NCBI RefSeq assembly: GCF_000218485.1
Contig: NZ_AFPB01000151.1
Location: 1 to 32,125, forward strand
Direction: 5' to 3'
DNA length: 32,125 nt
Origin: Aquimarina agarivorans
GTDB taxonomy: Bacteria; Bacteroidota; Bacteroidia; Flavobacteriales; Flavobacteriaceae
Each line of letters opens with the position of its first letter. Position 1 is the stretch's first letter. The position numbers and the translations under genes are program-made. Below the pieces are notes generated by a model. The model ran no database searches. It saw only the letters and a program-made list of their open reading frames with translations, and was not told where the DNA came from. Positions 16,181-27,900 of the stretch are shown piece by piece.

Positions 16181-19100
16181 ATGATTATCAAGAAATTAGG
16201 TTTTTTTGCATTGTCGCTAATTGGAATTTCTGGGATTGCTCAAACAAGTTTCAATTATGGAGAGGCGCTGCAAAAGTCACTTTTCTTCTATGAGGTGCAA
16301 CAATCGGGAGAGTTGCCTTCATGGAACAGAGTAAAATGGCGTGGGGATTCTGCGTTAAACGATGGATCTGACGTTGGAGTCAATTTAACAGGAGGATGGT
16401 ATGATGCCGGAGACCATGTTAAATTTAATTTTCCAATGGCATTTAGTGTTACAGCTCTTTCATGGGGAGCTATAGAATATGAGCAAGCATATAAGGATGC
16501 TGGTCAGTTAGATATTATTAAAAGAAATATCAAATATGCCACTGATTATTTAATTAAGTGTCATACTGGTCCTACTGAGCTTTATGGTCAGGTAGGTAAT
16601 GGTGGTATTGATCACGCCTTTTGGGGTTCTCCAGAGGTAATGATTATGGAACGACCTGCTTACAAAATTACGGCATCAGCTCCAGGTTCGGATTTGGCGG
16701 CTGAAAATGCAGCAGCAATGGCAGCAGCAAGTATTTTATTTAAGGATTCTGACCCAGCGTATAGTACTACTTTATTAGAGCATGCTAAGGAACTTTATAA
16801 GTTTGCAGATGAGTACAGGGGAGTATATTCAGAAGCAATAACTGATGCTGCTGGGTTTTACCGATCATTCAGTGGTTTTCAGGATGAGCTTGTTTGGGGA
16901 GCGGCTTGGTTATACCGAGCTACCAATGATGATACTTATTTAGCTAAAGCGGAGTCCGAATATGACAATTTAAGTAATGAAGGACAAAGTAGCAATAAAG
17001 CATATAAGTGGGGATTGGCATGGGATGATAAATCTTATGGATCTTACGTATTATTATCTCAACTAACTGGTAAGGATAAGTACAAAACTGATGCGGAAAG
17101 GCATTTAGATTACTGGACAAGTGGATTTAACGGCGAACGTGTTCCTTACAGTCCAGGTGGTCAAGCACATTTAACTCAATGGGGGTCTTTAAGACATTCA
17201 TCTAACACGTCATTATTAGCATTTATTTATAGTGATAAAGTGGCTACTTCAGCTGCAAATAAAACTAAATATCATGATTTTGCGGTTAGACAAATTAATT
17301 ATGCGTTAGGAGACAATCCAATTAATAGAAGTTTTATGGTTGGATATGGTAACAATCCAGCGAATAATACGCACCACCGATCAGCACATGGAGCTTGGGC
17401 AAATTCATTAGAAAATAGACCCGATAAGCCAAGTCACACTCTTTTTGGAGCTTTAGCTGGAGGACCAAGTTCTCCTAATGATCAGTTTGTGGACGATCGT
17501 GGTGATTTTATTGCAAATGAGGTTGCCTGTGATTACAATGCTTGTTTTACAGGTGCATTAGCAAGAATGTACAGCGAATTTGGAGGAAACCCTTTAGCTA
17601 ATTTTCCAGTTGAAGAAACCCCTAGTAGAGCTGAAATTAGAAGTTTTTCTAAATTTAACAGTGATAACGCTTTTGGAAGTACAGTTAAAATTTTATTGCA
17701 AAATAGAACAGCTTGGCCTGCCAGAGCAACAGATAACTTAAGTTATAGGTATTACTTTGATATTGCCGAGGGAGTTGCTGCAGGGTATACTATTGACGAT
17801 TATGATATTCAATTAAATGGAGTAGGAGGTTCAGCAACTATGAGCATTAAAAGTGCTGGCGGAACGCTGTACTACGCAGAAGTAACTAATATTCCTTCAA
17901 TTTCTCCTATAGGAGACCCAGCATTTAGAAATGAAACTCAAATTAATTTCAGAGTTTCCAATGGAGTTCCTTACGATACATCAAATGATCCTTCGGCTCA
18001 AGGACTCAGTGGATCAGGTGATGTAGAAAGTGTTAATATTCCTGTGTATGATAATGGAGTTTTGGTTTTTGGTCAAGAGCCAGACGGAACAACTGTACCT
18101 GTTGATCCGGTAAATACTGCGCCAGTAGCAAGTATTAGTGCTGATAAAGTTTCAGGTCAGGCTCCATTAACAGTTTCATTTGACGGAAGTGGATCTTCAG
18201 ATGCACAAAATGATGCATTAACTTATTTATGGGATTTTGGAAATGGAGAAACGTCAATTGATGAAAATCCATCTACAATTTATACTACACCAGGAGCTTA
18301 TTTGGTAAGCTTAGTAGTCAATGATGGTCTGTTGAATTCAGCAGAAGAATCTATAACAATTACGGTAACAGATCCAGTGGTCAATCCAATTCCTGTTGCA
18401 GGTGGAACTTTAAGTGGCGGTCCTTTTACATTTACAGTAGGTGATGGTGTAGCTGATAATGTATCTGGGGTTACGGTTTCTGGTAACAGTGGAGCAACAA
18501 GTCAATGGATAGTTACTGATGATGCAGGTATGATTTTAGGATTACCTCCCGCACCGGAAGCTGTAAACTTTGATGGAGTTGGAGCAGGAACTTGCTTTAT
18601 TTATAACGTAAGTTACAATGGTAGACTAACAGGTTTGACAGCTAACTCAAATATTGCTAGTTTGTCAGGTGATTTTGAATTGTCATCTAATAGAGTCGAA
18701 GTTATTCGTAATGCAACAGTAATAGTAGATCCTGTTACACCAGTTGCAGTAGCTGGAGGAACTTTAAGCGGTGGTCCATTTACTTTTACAGTAGGTGATG
18801 GAGTTGCAGACAATGTATCTGGAGTATCAGTTTCAGGAAATAGCGGAGCAACAAGTCAGTGGATAGTTACTGATGATGCTGGAATGATTTTAGGATTACC
18901 TCCAGCACCAGAATCAGTAGATTTTGATGGGGCTGGCGAAGGAACTTGCTTTATTTATAGCGTAAGTTATAATGGAACACTAAATGGTTTAGCGGCTAAT
19001 TCTAATATTTCTGGATTATCAGGTGATTTTAAATTATCATCAAATCGAGTAGAAGTTATTCGTAATGCTGCAGTAGTAAATCCAAATCCAACAGGAGATT

Positions 19101-22100
19101 GTACTTTTGGAACACCAATTGCAACACCATTGGAAACTACGTATGGTTATTATACTAATATGTATGCTTTTGGAAGCAATGCACCTGCTATGAGCAACTT
19201 ATCTGGTTTTTCATTTAACTGGGATTTGGTTAATAACGGAATATGGAGTATTGCTATTCAAACTACAGACGGAAATCCAGCATATTATGTAGATTTAAGA
19301 GATAAAACAACACATAATTTAGCATCTAGTCAACCGAGTATTACTTTTAGCGGTACTGGAATTCCAAGTTTCGATGGAACATATTATACGGCTAAAGATG
19401 GTGAAAATTTAGTTTTAGTATCTACAACAAAGGATTACACAATATATTTTTCAAATTCTTCAACTGCACCTAATTGTGGCGATACGGTAGTTAATCCAAC
19501 AATTGATGGAGGAACAATTAGCGGAGGTCCGTTCACTTTTACAGTAGGTGATGGTATTGCGGATAATGTTTCGGGAGTAGCAGTAACAGGAAATCAGGGA
19601 GCAAACTTTGGTTGGGTAGTTACTGATGAGGATTTAAATATCTTAGGTTTACCGCCAACACCAGAGGCTGTTGATTTTGATGTAGCAGGTGAAGGGGTAT
19701 GTTTAATTTGGCATATTGCTTACGAAGATGGGCTTACTGGACTTACTGCTGGAGAAAATGCAGGAAGTTTATCAGGTACTTTTGATTTATCAAATAGTGT
19801 ACGTGTTAACAGGGTAGCGTTTGTTGATCCAGTTACACCAACAACTGTTGATGGAGGTACTTTAAGTGGAGGTCCATTTACTTTTACAGTAGGCGATGGT
19901 ATTGTTGACAATGTTTCAGGAGTTGCTGTAACTGGTAATGTAGGGTCAAATTTTGGTTGGATAGTTACTGATGAAGACTTAAATATTTTAGGATTACCAC
20001 CAACACCAGAAGCAGTTGATTTTGATACAGCAGGCGAAGGCGTTTGTTTAATTTGGCATATTGCTTACGAAGACGGACTGACAGGTCTTGCACAAGGTGA
20101 GAATGCAGGTAATTTGTCCGGAACATTTGATTTGTCAAATAGTGTTCGAGTTGAACGAAATGCTGAAATTCCAGTTCCTATTACTTTAATTGATGGGGCT
20201 ACCGTGGCAACTTCAACGGGAGCCGTTGCTGTTGAAACTATTACTGGTGACGGTGTGGCTGACTTAGTTACATTTACAAATACAACAGCTGGTACTGCGG
20301 ATTATGCGTACCTAATTACTGACGCTACTGGAAATATCCTAGTAGTTGAAACAGATTCACATGATTTTGAAGGAGCGTCTGTTGGTGTCTGTTTAGTGTA
20401 CGGAATATCTTATACAGGAACTTTATCAGTAACAGGAAAAGCAATAACTGATACTGACTTATCAACAGAATTATTTGCAGTATCTTCAAATTCAATTTCA
20501 GTGGATCGTAAAGATATTCCTGTTGTTGTTGATCCAGTTGACCCAGGTACAGGAGGTTCAACTACCAATAAATACATAGAGCGTTTTACTGAAATGAGAA
20601 ATGAGATCTATGATCCTGCAAATGGCTATTTTAGTGCGGATGGTTCACCTCATCATTCAGTGGAAACACTTATTGTTGAAGCACCAGATCATGGTCATGA
20701 ATCAACTTCAGAATTATACTCGTATTGGTTAATGATGGAGGTTATGCAAGGTCGTATTACTAAAGACTGGCAACCTTTAGCTAAGGTTTGGAGTGAAATG
20801 GAAAGAATGATTATTCCAACAAAAGCAGATCAACCAACCAATGCAGCATATAATTCATCGAGTCCAGCAGCTTATGCAGCTGAATTCCCATTACCATCAG
20901 GATATCCTGCGCCATTGGATTTTAACGCAGCAGTAGGTCAAGATCCAGTATCGGATGAGTTAACGGCCGCTTACGGTCCTGAAGTTTATCAAATGCACTG
21001 GTTATTAGATAATGATAACTTTTATGGATACGGAAATAGAGGTGATGGTACAAGTACACCATCTTACATTAACACATTCCAAAGAGGGGAGCAAGAGTCA
21101 GTATATGAAACTATTCCTCATCCATCATGGGAGTCTTTTAATTTTGGTAATTCTGAAAATGGATTTTTGCCATTATTTATCCTAGATGCTAATTATGCGA
21201 AGCAATGGCGTTACACTAGTGCTCCAGATGCTGATGCGCGTGCAGTACAAGCAATGTATTGGGCTATTCAATATGCTAAAGAACAAGGAGGAACAATTGA
21301 TCCAACACTTTTAGATAATACTAAAAAGATGGGTGACTACCTGCGTTTAGCTATGTTTGATAAATATTTCAAACAAATTGGTGCTCAGGATGAGCAAGGA
21401 AGTGCAGGTTCAGGTTATGATAGTGCACATTACTTAATGTCATGGTATATGTCATGGGGAGGATCTGCTGATCCTGCTTCAGCATGGGCGTTCCGTATCG
21501 GTTCAAGTCACTGTCATTTCGGATATCAAAACCCAATTGCAGCATATGCTTTAACTACGTTGGATGAATTAGATCTTCAAACTCCAAATGGAGAAAGAGA
21601 TTGGACAACAAGTTTAGGTCGTCAAATGGAATTTTACAGATATTTGCAGTCGGCTGACGGTGCTATTGCGGGTGGTGCTACTAATAGTTGGAATGGTGAT
21701 TACAGCACTTATCCAGCTGGGAAGTCTACTTTTTATGATATGGCTTTTGATAAAGATCCTGTATATCACGATCCAGGAAGTGGAACATGGTTTGGATGGC
21801 AAGCTTGGTCAGTTGAGCGTGTAGCTGAATATTACTACATTACAAATGACCCATTAGCTAAGGAAATTATGGACAAATGGGTTGCTTGGGTAAAACCAAA
21901 TGTAAACTTAATTGGAAGTGATGATTTTGAAATTCCAGCTACTTTAGAGTGGACAGGAGAACCTGATACTTGGAACGCATCTAGTCCAGGTGCTAATGCA
22001 GATTTAAGAGTGGAAATTACTAACTTTAATAAAGATTTAGGAATTGCATCTTCATTAGCTAAAACATTGATTTACTATGCGGCAGCAACTAGGAAACATG

Positions 22101-22735
22101 CAACACTAGATGAAGAAGCTAAAAATTTGGCTAAAGAAATCTTGGATAGAATGTGGGTAACTTATCGTGATGACAAAGGAGTTTCTTCTCCTGAGGAGCG
22201 CGGAGATTATGCACGTATGTTTGAGGAAGTTGTGCATGTCCCAGCAGGGTATACTGGAACAATGGCTAATGGCGATGAAATTAAAACAGGGGTTACTTTC
22301 TTGGATATTCGTTCAGGGTTGAGAGATGATCCAGAATTCCCAGCCTTGCAAGCAGCTTATGATGCAGGTGAAGATTATACAACAAGGTATCATAGGACTT
22401 GGGCACAAATGGAAACAGCTTTAGCTAATGCTGAATATGGATTCTTCTTTGGAGAAGACGATGCAGCAGCTGATGGTGCCAAAAAACTTGGTGTTGAGTT
22501 TACTATTTATCCTAACCCTGCTTCTGAAATAGTAACCGTTACTTATCCTACTGATGAAGATGCTACAGTTCAGGTGACTTTGGTTGATTTTTCAGGAAGA
22601 GTAATTACAACGCAGGATATGGTTGATAATGCAGCTACAACAATTAATGTAAGTGCTTTGGCTTCAGGAATGTATCTAATTCAATTAGAATCTAAAGGAA
22701 ATGTAATAGGCACTGAAAAGCTTATTGTTGAATAA
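16181..22735 (+). CDS. T9SS-secreted bifunctional cellulase GH9-CBM3-GH48
   Basis: A 2184-residue secreted enzyme. Order: signal peptide (1-20, GIAQ); GH9 (about 22-472) with the catalytic base motif DAGD (D75, D78), HHRSAHG and catalytic Glu447 in [12 protein letters not shown]3-type module (about 483-635); PKD domain (about 646-733, YLWDFGNGE); two Ig-like repeats (738-962); an unrecognised module (about 970-1102); three more repeats (about 1107-1443); GH48 (about 1463-2091) with [11 protein letters not shown], whose Glu1507 aligns with the family's proton donor; T9SS sorting domain (about 2103-2184, IYPNPAS to KLIVE). GH9 with CBM3c is usually a processive endoglucanase, and GH48 a reducing-end cellobiohydrolase; joined, they recall CelA of Caldicellulosiruptor. 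Cellulose is the likely substrate, by family inference. Strong terminator downstream. Confidence 0.93.
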   Translation: MIIKKLGFFALSLIGISGIAQTSFNYGEALQKSLFFYEVQQSGELPSWNRVKWRGDSALNDGSDVGVNLTGGWYDAGDHVKFNFPMAFSVTALSWGAIEYEQAYKDAGQLDIIKRNIKYATDYLIKCHTGPTELYGQVGNGGIDHAFWGSPEVMIMERPAYKITASAPGSDLAAENAAAMAAASILFKDSDPAYSTTLLEHAKELYKFADEYRGVYSEAITDAAGFYRSFSGFQDELVWGAAWLYRATNDDTYLAKAESEYDNLSNEGQSSNKAYKWGLAWDDKSYGSYVLLSQLTGKDKYKTDAERHLDYWTSGFNGERVPYSPGGQAHLTQWGSLRHSSNTSLLAFIYSDKVATSAANKTKYHDFAVRQINYALGDNPINRSFMVGYGNNPANNTHHRSAHGAWANSLENRPDKPSHTLFGALAGGPSSPNDQFVDDRGDFIANEVACDYNACFTGALARMYSEFGGNPLANFPVEETPSRAEIRSFSKFNSDNAFGSTVKILLQNRTAWPARATDNLSYRYYFDIAEGVAAGYTIDDYDIQLNGVGGSATMSIKSAGGTLYYAEVTNIPSISPIGDPAFRNETQINFRVSNGVPYDTSNDPSAQGLSGSGDVESVNIPVYDNGVLVFGQEPDGTTVPVDPVNTAPVASISADKVSGQAPLTVSFDGSGSSDAQNDALTYLWDFGNGETSIDENPSTIYTTPGAYLVSLVVNDGLLNSAEESITITVTDPVVNPIPVAGGTLSGGPFTFTVGDGVADNVSGVTVSGNSGATSQWIVTDDAGMILGLPPAPEAVNFDGVGAGTCFIYNVSYNGRLTGLTANSNIASLSGDFELSSNRVEVIRNATVIVDPVTPVAVAGGTLSGGPFTFTVGDGVADNVSGVSVSGNSGATSQWIVTDDAGMILGLPPAPESVDFDGAGEGTCFIYSVSYNGTLNGLAANSNISGLSGDFKLSSNRVEVIRNAAVVNPNPTGDCTFGTPIATPLETTYGYYTNMYAFGSNAPAMSNLSGFSFNWDLVNNGIWSIAIQTTDGNPAYYVDLRDKTTHNLASSQPSITFSGTGIPSFDGTYYTAKDGENLVLVSTTKDYTIYFSNSSTAPNCGDTVVNPTIDGGTISGGPFTFTVGDGIADNVSGVAVTGNQGANFGWVVTDEDLNILGLPPTPEAVDFDVAGEGVCLIWHIAYEDGLTGLTAGENAGSLSGTFDLSNSVRVNRVAFVDPVTPTTVDGGTLSGGPFTFTVGDGIVDNVSGVAVTGNVGSNFGWIVTDEDLNILGLPPTPEAVDFDTAGEGVCLIWHIAYEDGLTGLAQGENAGNLSGTFDLSNSVRVERNAEIPVPITLIDGATVATSTGAVAVETITGDGVADLVTFTNTTAGTADYAYLITDATGNILVVETDSHDFEGASVGVCLVYGISYTGTLSVTGKAITDTDLSTELFAVSSNSISVDRKDIPVVVDPVDPGTGGSTTNKYIERFTEMRNEIYDPANGYFSADGSPHHSVETLIVEAPDHGHESTSELYSYWLMMEVMQGRITKDWQPLAKVWSEMERMIIPTKADQPTNAAYNSSSPAAYAAEFPLPSGYPAPLDFNAAVGQDPVSDELTAAYGPEVYQMHWLLDNDNFYGYGNRGDGTSTPSYINTFQRGEQESVYETIPHPSWESFNFGNSENGFLPLFILDANYAKQWRYTSAPDADARAVQAMYWAIQYAKEQGGTIDPTLLDNTKKMGDYLRLAMFDKYFKQIGAQDEQGSAGSGYDSAHYLMSWYMSWGGSADPASAWAFRIGSSHCHFGYQNPIAAYALTTLDELDLQTPNGERDWTTSLGRQMEFYRYLQSADGAIAGGATNSWNGDYSTYPAGKSTFYDMAFDKDPVYHDPGSGTWFGWQAWSVERVAEYYYITNDPLAKEIMDKWVAWVKPNVNLIGSDDFEIPATLEWTGEPDTWNASSPGANADLRVEITNFNKDLGIASSLAKTLIYYAAATRKHATLDEEAKNLAKEILDRMWVTYRDDKGVSSPEERGDYARMFEEVVHVPAGYTGTMANGDEIKTGVTFLDIRSGLRDDPEFPALQAAYDAGEDYTTRYHRTWAQMETALANAEYGFFFGEDDAAADGAKKLGVEFTIYPNPASEIVTVTYPTDEDATVQVTLVDFSGRVITTQDMVDNAATTINVSALASGMYLIQLESKGNVIGTEKLIVE
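18392..18712 (+). repeat. Ig-like repeat 1 in the GH9-GH48 protein
   Basis: About 107 residues starting [17 protein letters not shown] and ending NRVEVIRN, with an inner [11 protein letters not shown] segment. Closest to repeat 2; spacing between equivalent points is 354 bases. Confidence 0.85.
18743..19066 (+). repeat. Ig-like repeat 2 in the GH9-GH48 protein
   Basis: Near copy of repeat 1, sharing [20 protein letters not shown] and the RVEVIRN end. Probably a fairly recent tandem duplication. Confidence 0.85.
19091..19489 (+). other. Unrecognised beta-rich module between repeats 2 and 3
   Basis: Codes for about 130 residues (970-1102) bounded by two cysteines (GDCTFGTP and APNCGD). It is rich in aromatic residues: [47 protein letters not shown]. 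The aromatic, strand-forming character suits a carbohydrate-binding module, but no known CBM family was recognised. Confidence 0.5.
19499..19813 (+). repeat. Ig-like repeat 3 in the GH9-GH48 protein
   Basis: Same fold class as repeats 1 and 2 ([11 protein letters not shown]) but with its own subtype sequence: [20 protein letters not shown] and [14 protein letters not shown], ending NSVRVNR. Nearly identical to repeat 4. Confidence 0.85.
19841..20158 (+). repeat. Ig-like repeat 4 in the GH9-GH48 protein
   Basis: Near copy of repeat 3, with 345 bases between equivalent points; shares [19 protein letters not shown] and [15 protein letters not shown]. The pairing 1 with 2 and 3 with 4 indicates two separate duplications. 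Confidence 0.85.
20180..20509 (+). repeat. Ig-like repeat 5 (divergent) in the GH9-GH48 protein
   Basis: Weakly related to the others: it keeps [31 protein letters not shown] and a terminal SNSISVDR, but lacks the [11 protein letters not shown] opening. It is followed by a Pro/Gly/Thr linker to GH48. Confidence 0.65.
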
Positions 22736-22762
22736 TAAATTATAGTAGTTTATTTGTTTAAA

Positions 22763-22795
22763 GGGGTTGGCTTTTTTAAGTCAACCTCTTTTTTT
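22763..22795 (+). terminator. Intrinsic terminator of the GH9-GH48 gene
   Basis: 11-bp stem GGGGTTGGCTT (22763-22773) with AAGTCAACCTC (22778-22788), two G-U pairs, TTTT loop, followed by a seven-T tract. It lies 28 bases after the stop. Confidence 0.9.
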
Positions 22796-23013
22796 ATCCG
22801 CTCTATCCCGAATTTTGCATTAAAACTCTGTAAGGAGACTTGAAAGTACAATAAAAATAAGTCCTTTTTTGATTTTAGTACAGTACGGCTATGGTTAAAT
22901 CGAAAAGTGCAACGCAGTGGTTGTTTTTTGAAATGACTTTAGGAACAATTTGTAATAGAATCGATGTCATTATTATTGGATTAATAATACCTTAGCTTTC
23001 CAAAAAAGAGAGC
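22796..23013. other. Spacer before the MATE gene, with possible 34-codon frame
   Basis: AT-rich spacer. ATG at 22891 opens a 34-residue frame (ends 22995) with a hydrophobic tail, NRIDVIIIGLIIP. No ribosome binding site or family match was recognised; it may be chance, a leader peptide or a gene remnant. Confidence 0.25.
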
Positions 23014-24354
23014 GTGTTTTCAAAGTATGTTAAAGAGTTTCCAACAAATTTAAGTCTAGCGTATCCAGTAATGATTGGGCAGTTAGGTAATGTATTGGTC
23101 GGTTTTGTAGATAATGTCATGGTCGGTAAATTGGGGGCTTCAGCATTAGCAGCAGTATCATTAGGTAATGGATTGTTTTTTTTAACACTTTCATTAGCTA
23201 TTGGCTTTTCTTTAATAATTACTCCATTAGTAGCAGAGGCTGATGCGCAAAATAATCAACAAAAAATCAGGTCACTCCTAAAAAATGGCTTAGTGTTATG
23301 TACATTAACGGGAGGTATTTTATTCGTAGTTATAAAATTATTACAACCCTTTTTGGAAGTGCTTGACCAGCCAGTGGATGTGGTTGCGTTGGCAAATCCA
23401 TATATAAATATACTAGCTTTTTCAATTGTACCCTTGGCAATATTTCAGGGTTTGAAACAATTTTCTGATGGTTTATCAGCTACCCGTTACGCAATGGTTG
23501 CCGCTATATTAGGGAATGTGGTTAATATTTTTTTTAATTACGTTTTAATTTATGGAAAATGGGGATTTCCAAAGCTTTTATTGGAAGGAGCAGCTTTGGG
23601 AACTTTAATAGCTAGAATTTTAATGGTTTTGTTAATGGTATTTTTATTTTATTACAAACAAAATTTCAGGCGTTACTTAAATGATTTTTTTAAAAAATTA
23701 ATTGATTTAGATGTTTTAAAAAAGCTTGTTAAGTTAGGTTTGCCCGTAGCATTACAAATGCTTTTTGAATTTGGTATTTTTGTATCATCAGTTTTCTTGT
23801 CTGGTTCACTCAGTACCGAAGATCAGGCGGCCAATCAAATTGCACTCAATATTGCTTCGGTCACATTTATGATAGCTGTAGGTTTAGGCGTAGCTGCAAC
23901 TATACGAACAGGAAATCAAGTGGGAAAGAAAGATGCAAAATCACTGATGCGAATAACGAGTTCCATACTGCTTTTAGTTTTTTTAATTGAATTGGTATTT
24001 GCTATTTTTTTAATTGCAACCAAAAGTTACTTACCAACCTTTTATATACATGATAAAAACGTAATTCATATTGCAGCACAGTTACTTGTAGTAGTCGCTT
24101 GTTTTCAGATTAGCGATGGATTTCAGGTGGTTTTGTTAGGAACATTAAGGGGCTTGCAGGATGTTAATGTTCCTACTTTATGTTTGTTTTTTGCCTATTG
24201 GTGCGTAGGTTTTCCTATTTCTTATTTTTTAGGAAGCCAAGATCTTTTAGGATCAACGGGAATTTGGGTTGGTTTATTTGCTGGACTTAGTACGTCTAGT
24301 TTACTATTGTATTTAAGATATAGCAATTTGATGGCAAATAGAAGTTTAGCTTAA
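23014..24354 (+). CDS. MATE-family multidrug efflux transporter
   Basis: A 446-residue inner-membrane antiporter of the NorM-like branch, exporting cationic drugs or metabolites in exchange for Na+ or H+. About 12 membrane segments in two six-helix halves. The start is typical of the flavobacterial family: FPTNLSLAYPVMIGQLGNVLVGFVDNVMVGKLGASALAAVSLGN, the last part being the conserved first-half signature. The second half begins near LVKLGLPVALQMLFEFGIF. The start is GTG at 23014; no ATG lies in the N-terminal segment before the conserved block. It sits between the two large glycosidase genes but has no evident role in polysaccharide use; it may be an unrelated passenger. Confidence 0.93.
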   Translation: MFSKYVKEFPTNLSLAYPVMIGQLGNVLVGFVDNVMVGKLGASALAAVSLGNGLFFLTLSLAIGFSLIITPLVAEADAQNNQQKIRSLLKNGLVLCTLTGGILFVVIKLLQPFLEVLDQPVDVVALANPYINILAFSIVPLAIFQGLKQFSDGLSATRYAMVAAILGNVVNIFFNYVLIYGKWGFPKLLLEGAALGTLIARILMVLLMVFLFYYKQNFRRYLNDFFKKLIDLDVLKKLVKLGLPVALQMLFEFGIFVSSVFLSGSLSTEDQAANQIALNIASVTFMIAVGLGVAATIRTGNQVGKKDAKSLMRITSSILLLVFLIELVFAIFLIATKSYLPTFYIHDKNVIHIAAQLLVVVACFQISDGFQVVLLGTLRGLQDVNVPTLCLFFAYWCVGFPISYFLGSQDLLGSTGIWVGLFAGLSTSSLLLYLRYSNLMANRSLA

Positions 24355-24940
24355 TCAGTTTTGTATACCAAAAAAGTACAGATTCAATAATTTTTTTGGA
24401 GTATTGTGCTTGAAAAAGATTTGCATGAATTGTAGTTTTTAGATTACTATTTGAGTACAGTGTTTATTGAAATTTATTTGTAAAATGAGCTACTCATAAA
24501 ACAAAGTTTTTTTTTGAAAATTTAACTGATTTATAGGTATTTAAGTTGTTTTTTTGTTTTTATCTGTTGAAATAGCCTTTTACTATTTTAACAGGTGAAA
24601 ATAAAGTTATTTCTTATGATCACTTGTTTGCTTACGTTTTTCCAAGTAAGTATTCTAAATTAATTTGAGTAATATCTTTCTTACTTAAAAAAAGAAGTAT
24701 TCAAATTCTTACCACAAACAACATCTAAAAAAAAGTTAAATAACTACTTAACTCAATAACTAAAAATTGATGGACGGTTTGGATTTTTTTATTTAATGAT
24801 TTTACTAAATAAAAGGACAAAGGTTACAGTTTATAATTTGTCGTATATCTAGTTTTAAACATCAGCTTGTTTGCTAAACACACAAAAAACAAGGTATTGT
24901 ACACAAAACAACATAAAAACTTAAAAAAATCTTAGATCAA
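24355..24940 (+). promoter_or_regulatory. 586-base non-coding region with hairpins before the DUF5060 gene
   Basis: No gene or gene remnant was recognised. A 12-bp hairpin with one G-U pair lies at 24564-24575/24583-24594 (CTGTTGAAATAG and complement, 7-base loop) and is not followed by a T tract. AAGTAAG near 24643 is inverted as CTTACTT near 24682. TTTTATTTA (24787-24795) and TAAATAAAA (24806-24814) form a 9-bp AT hairpin. A likely leader or regulatory region of the downstream enzyme; no exact TAnnTTTG was found. Confidence 0.4.
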
Positions 24941-27900
24941 ATGAAACAAAAATTCTCATTGTTTTTGATAAGCTTATTCAGTTTGTCTAGCTTAATTAAG
25001 GCTCAGGAAATTACTGGCGAATTAAAAAAATGGCATAAAATTACACTAAGTGTGGATTTGCCAGCTGATGACCTGAACGAGAGTGCTAATACTTTTAAAA
25101 ACCACCGTATGGATGTGGTTTTTACGGATCCAACTGGAGGTAAAATAAGAGTTCCAGGATATTTTGCTGCAGATGGTAATGCCGCTAATTCAAGCGCAAA
25201 ACGTGGTAAAACGTTCAAAGCTATTTTGCGTCCTTACATGACAGGTCCTTGGAAGTACGAAGTATTTTATTACAATGATACAGACGTTGCTTTAAAAAAT
25301 CTAAATCAATTACCTGCTCCAATACAAAGGTTAAGTGGTGATATAGGTGACATTGAAAATAACGATAAACCAACACCTGATTTACGAGCAAAGGGAAGAT
25401 TAACTTATCGATTGGGAGGCAATGTAAATTCCAGACGTTATTTACAATTTGCTGAAACAGGGGAGTTCTTTTTAAAAATTGGACCAGATTCTCCTGAGAA
25501 CTTTTTGAATTATGATGAATTTGATTTTGATGCTAATTTGAATAAATGTGCCCTTTGTCCAACCCATAAATTTAATCCGCACTCAGGGGATTTTAAAGTT
25601 GGTGACCCTACATTTAAAGGAGGGAAAGGTAAAAACATCATTGGTGCATTAAATTATATTCAGCAACAGGACATGAATTCCTTTTCAATGTCTTTATACG
25701 GTGGTGATGATAAAAATGTTTTTCCATGGGTAAATTTGAATAATAAATTCGTTTTTGATGTTTCCAAATTAGATCAGTGGGAGGTTGTTTTTGACCATGC
25801 GGAAAAATTAGGTTTGGCTATGCATTTCAAATTGGCCGAAAATGAGAATTGGGACAAATTAAATAATAATGAAATAAGAGCGCAGTATCGCGAAATGGTA
25901 GCTCGTTTTGGCCATCATTTGGCTATTGAATGGAATGTGTCCGAAGAATATAGAGGATCAGCTCAGTCCGCTATGGCACGTATTGACTTTTTAGCTGCCA
26001 TTGATGGATATCAAAATCATCGAGTAATTCATACCTACCCAGGGGAACATGATAAATACGATGATTGGTTGAGGTTAGGAGCAAAATTAACTGGAGCTTC
26101 TGTGCAAAGCGCAGCTAATGCTAATGATGCTTTTAATGGTAGAAGTGGAATTTTAACTTGGATTAATAAATCAAAAAACAACAATACACCATGGGTAGTT
26201 GCTTCGGATGAACAAAACCCAGGAAGCACAGGGATATTTAATAGTAAAAGCATTAATGATAAAACTGTAAAGAAAAGTGCTAGAACGCATTATTTGTGGA
26301 AAAACTTGATTGCCGGTGGGCAAGGAGTAATGTGGTACGGTGGAGGCGAAGGTGATTTTAAAACTGAAAATTTTGATCGTTTTTCTACACTTTTTGAATG
26401 GACACGTCATGCCTATTCTTTTTTCAAAGGGAATAGAATTCCTTATTGGGAAATGGAAAATAAGGACAATTTAGCTGACGGGAATAATAACCACGTTTTA
26501 GCGGGAGATAACAAAGTTTATGTTTTATATCTTGAAAAAGGAGGGAGTACACAATTGAATTTAAATGGAGCAACAGGAACATTTAACGTGAGGTGGTTTG
26601 ATCCAAGAAATGGAGGCGCATTACAAAGTGGAAATGTAACTTCTATTTCAGGTGGTGCAAAAAGAGGTATCGGAAATCCTCCAAATGCAACTAATGATGA
26701 CTGGGTAGTGCTAGTAAGTAATACTGATGATTCAGTTGTTATACCAGATCCTCCTGTGGTGGTTAGTCCTGAACCACAACCATCCGAGCCAGTTGATGAA
26801 GAATGTGACGAAAAAATATTTGAAGAGAATGAGGGTGTAATTGCTATTGAAGCTGAAGACTTTTTTGAACAAACAAAAACAAAGGACAGAGAATGGTTTG
26901 TGTTTAATGGAACAGCTCAGGATACTCCTAAACCAGATCCTGATGGTGATCATTCCGAAGGAGCAAGTAATGGTAAATATATTGAGTTATTGCCTGATAC
27001 TAGAGTAGTACATGCAGATCCATTGGTAAACGGTGTAAGTTTTTCAAATACCCCAGGTCAAGCAGCTATAATTAGTTATAAAGTTAACTTTAAAACTGCT
27101 GGTAAGTATTTTGTTTGGGTAAGGGCTTATTCAACAGGTTCAGAGGATAATGGGATACACGTAGGTTTAAATGGTGATTGGCCAGCTTCAGGCGCTAGAA
27201 TGCAATGGTGCGGAGGAAAAAATAAGTGGACTTGGGAGAGCAAGCAACGTACAAATGCTGAACATTGTGGGGTGCCAGAAAGAATTTTTCTAAATGTTCC
27301 TAGCCCTGGTATTCACACGGTATCATTTTCAATGCGTGAAGATGGTTTTGAAGTAGATAAAATAATTTTGTCAAAAGTTTACAAAAAACCAACCGATTCA
27401 GGAACTGTTGCTTTAGTAAGTAATTGCAACACTACCACGCCAACAACACCTAATAATCCTACAGATGGTAGCTGTAGTAATACAACACTTGTTGCAACTA
27501 GTAATTTTAATAAATTAAATGTTAGTGGTTTTTCTCCTGCATACAAGGATAATGAAAGAAATGCACTTGCCATTAACGCAGCTCAGCACAAGGATAAGTT
27601 TGCTGCCGCAGAAACGAGTTTTACAGGAGCATCAGGTACTTACAATATTAAAATAAATACGCTTGCGGAATTAGATGGCGAGAGTACGTATAGAATAAAC
27701 GTAAATGGTAAATTAATTGGAACTTATCAAAATCCAGAAACTACTACGGATTATAGTCCTGCTGGAAAAACGTTTAATAATGTAGCGGTTAACAAAGGGG
27801 ATGTTATTAGAGTTGAATTTAATTCTCATACAAATGGAAAAATTCCTGAAAATGGAAGCACTGCATTTTCAAGAGGTAGATGGACAGGTATTGAGTTTAC

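Noticed and set aside
18613..19911. Two similar antisense frames (18613-18813 and 19720-19911)
   Set aside because: Their similarity comes only from being opposite equivalent parts of the Ig-like repeats in the cellulase gene.
18392..20509. Repeats considered as CRISPR or satellite DNA
   Set aside because: Period is about 345-354 bases, in frame and protein-coding; there are no short repeats with unique spacers.
24564..24594. Hairpin considered as a terminator for the MATE gene
   Set aside because: More than 200 bases after the stop and not followed by a T tract on either strand.
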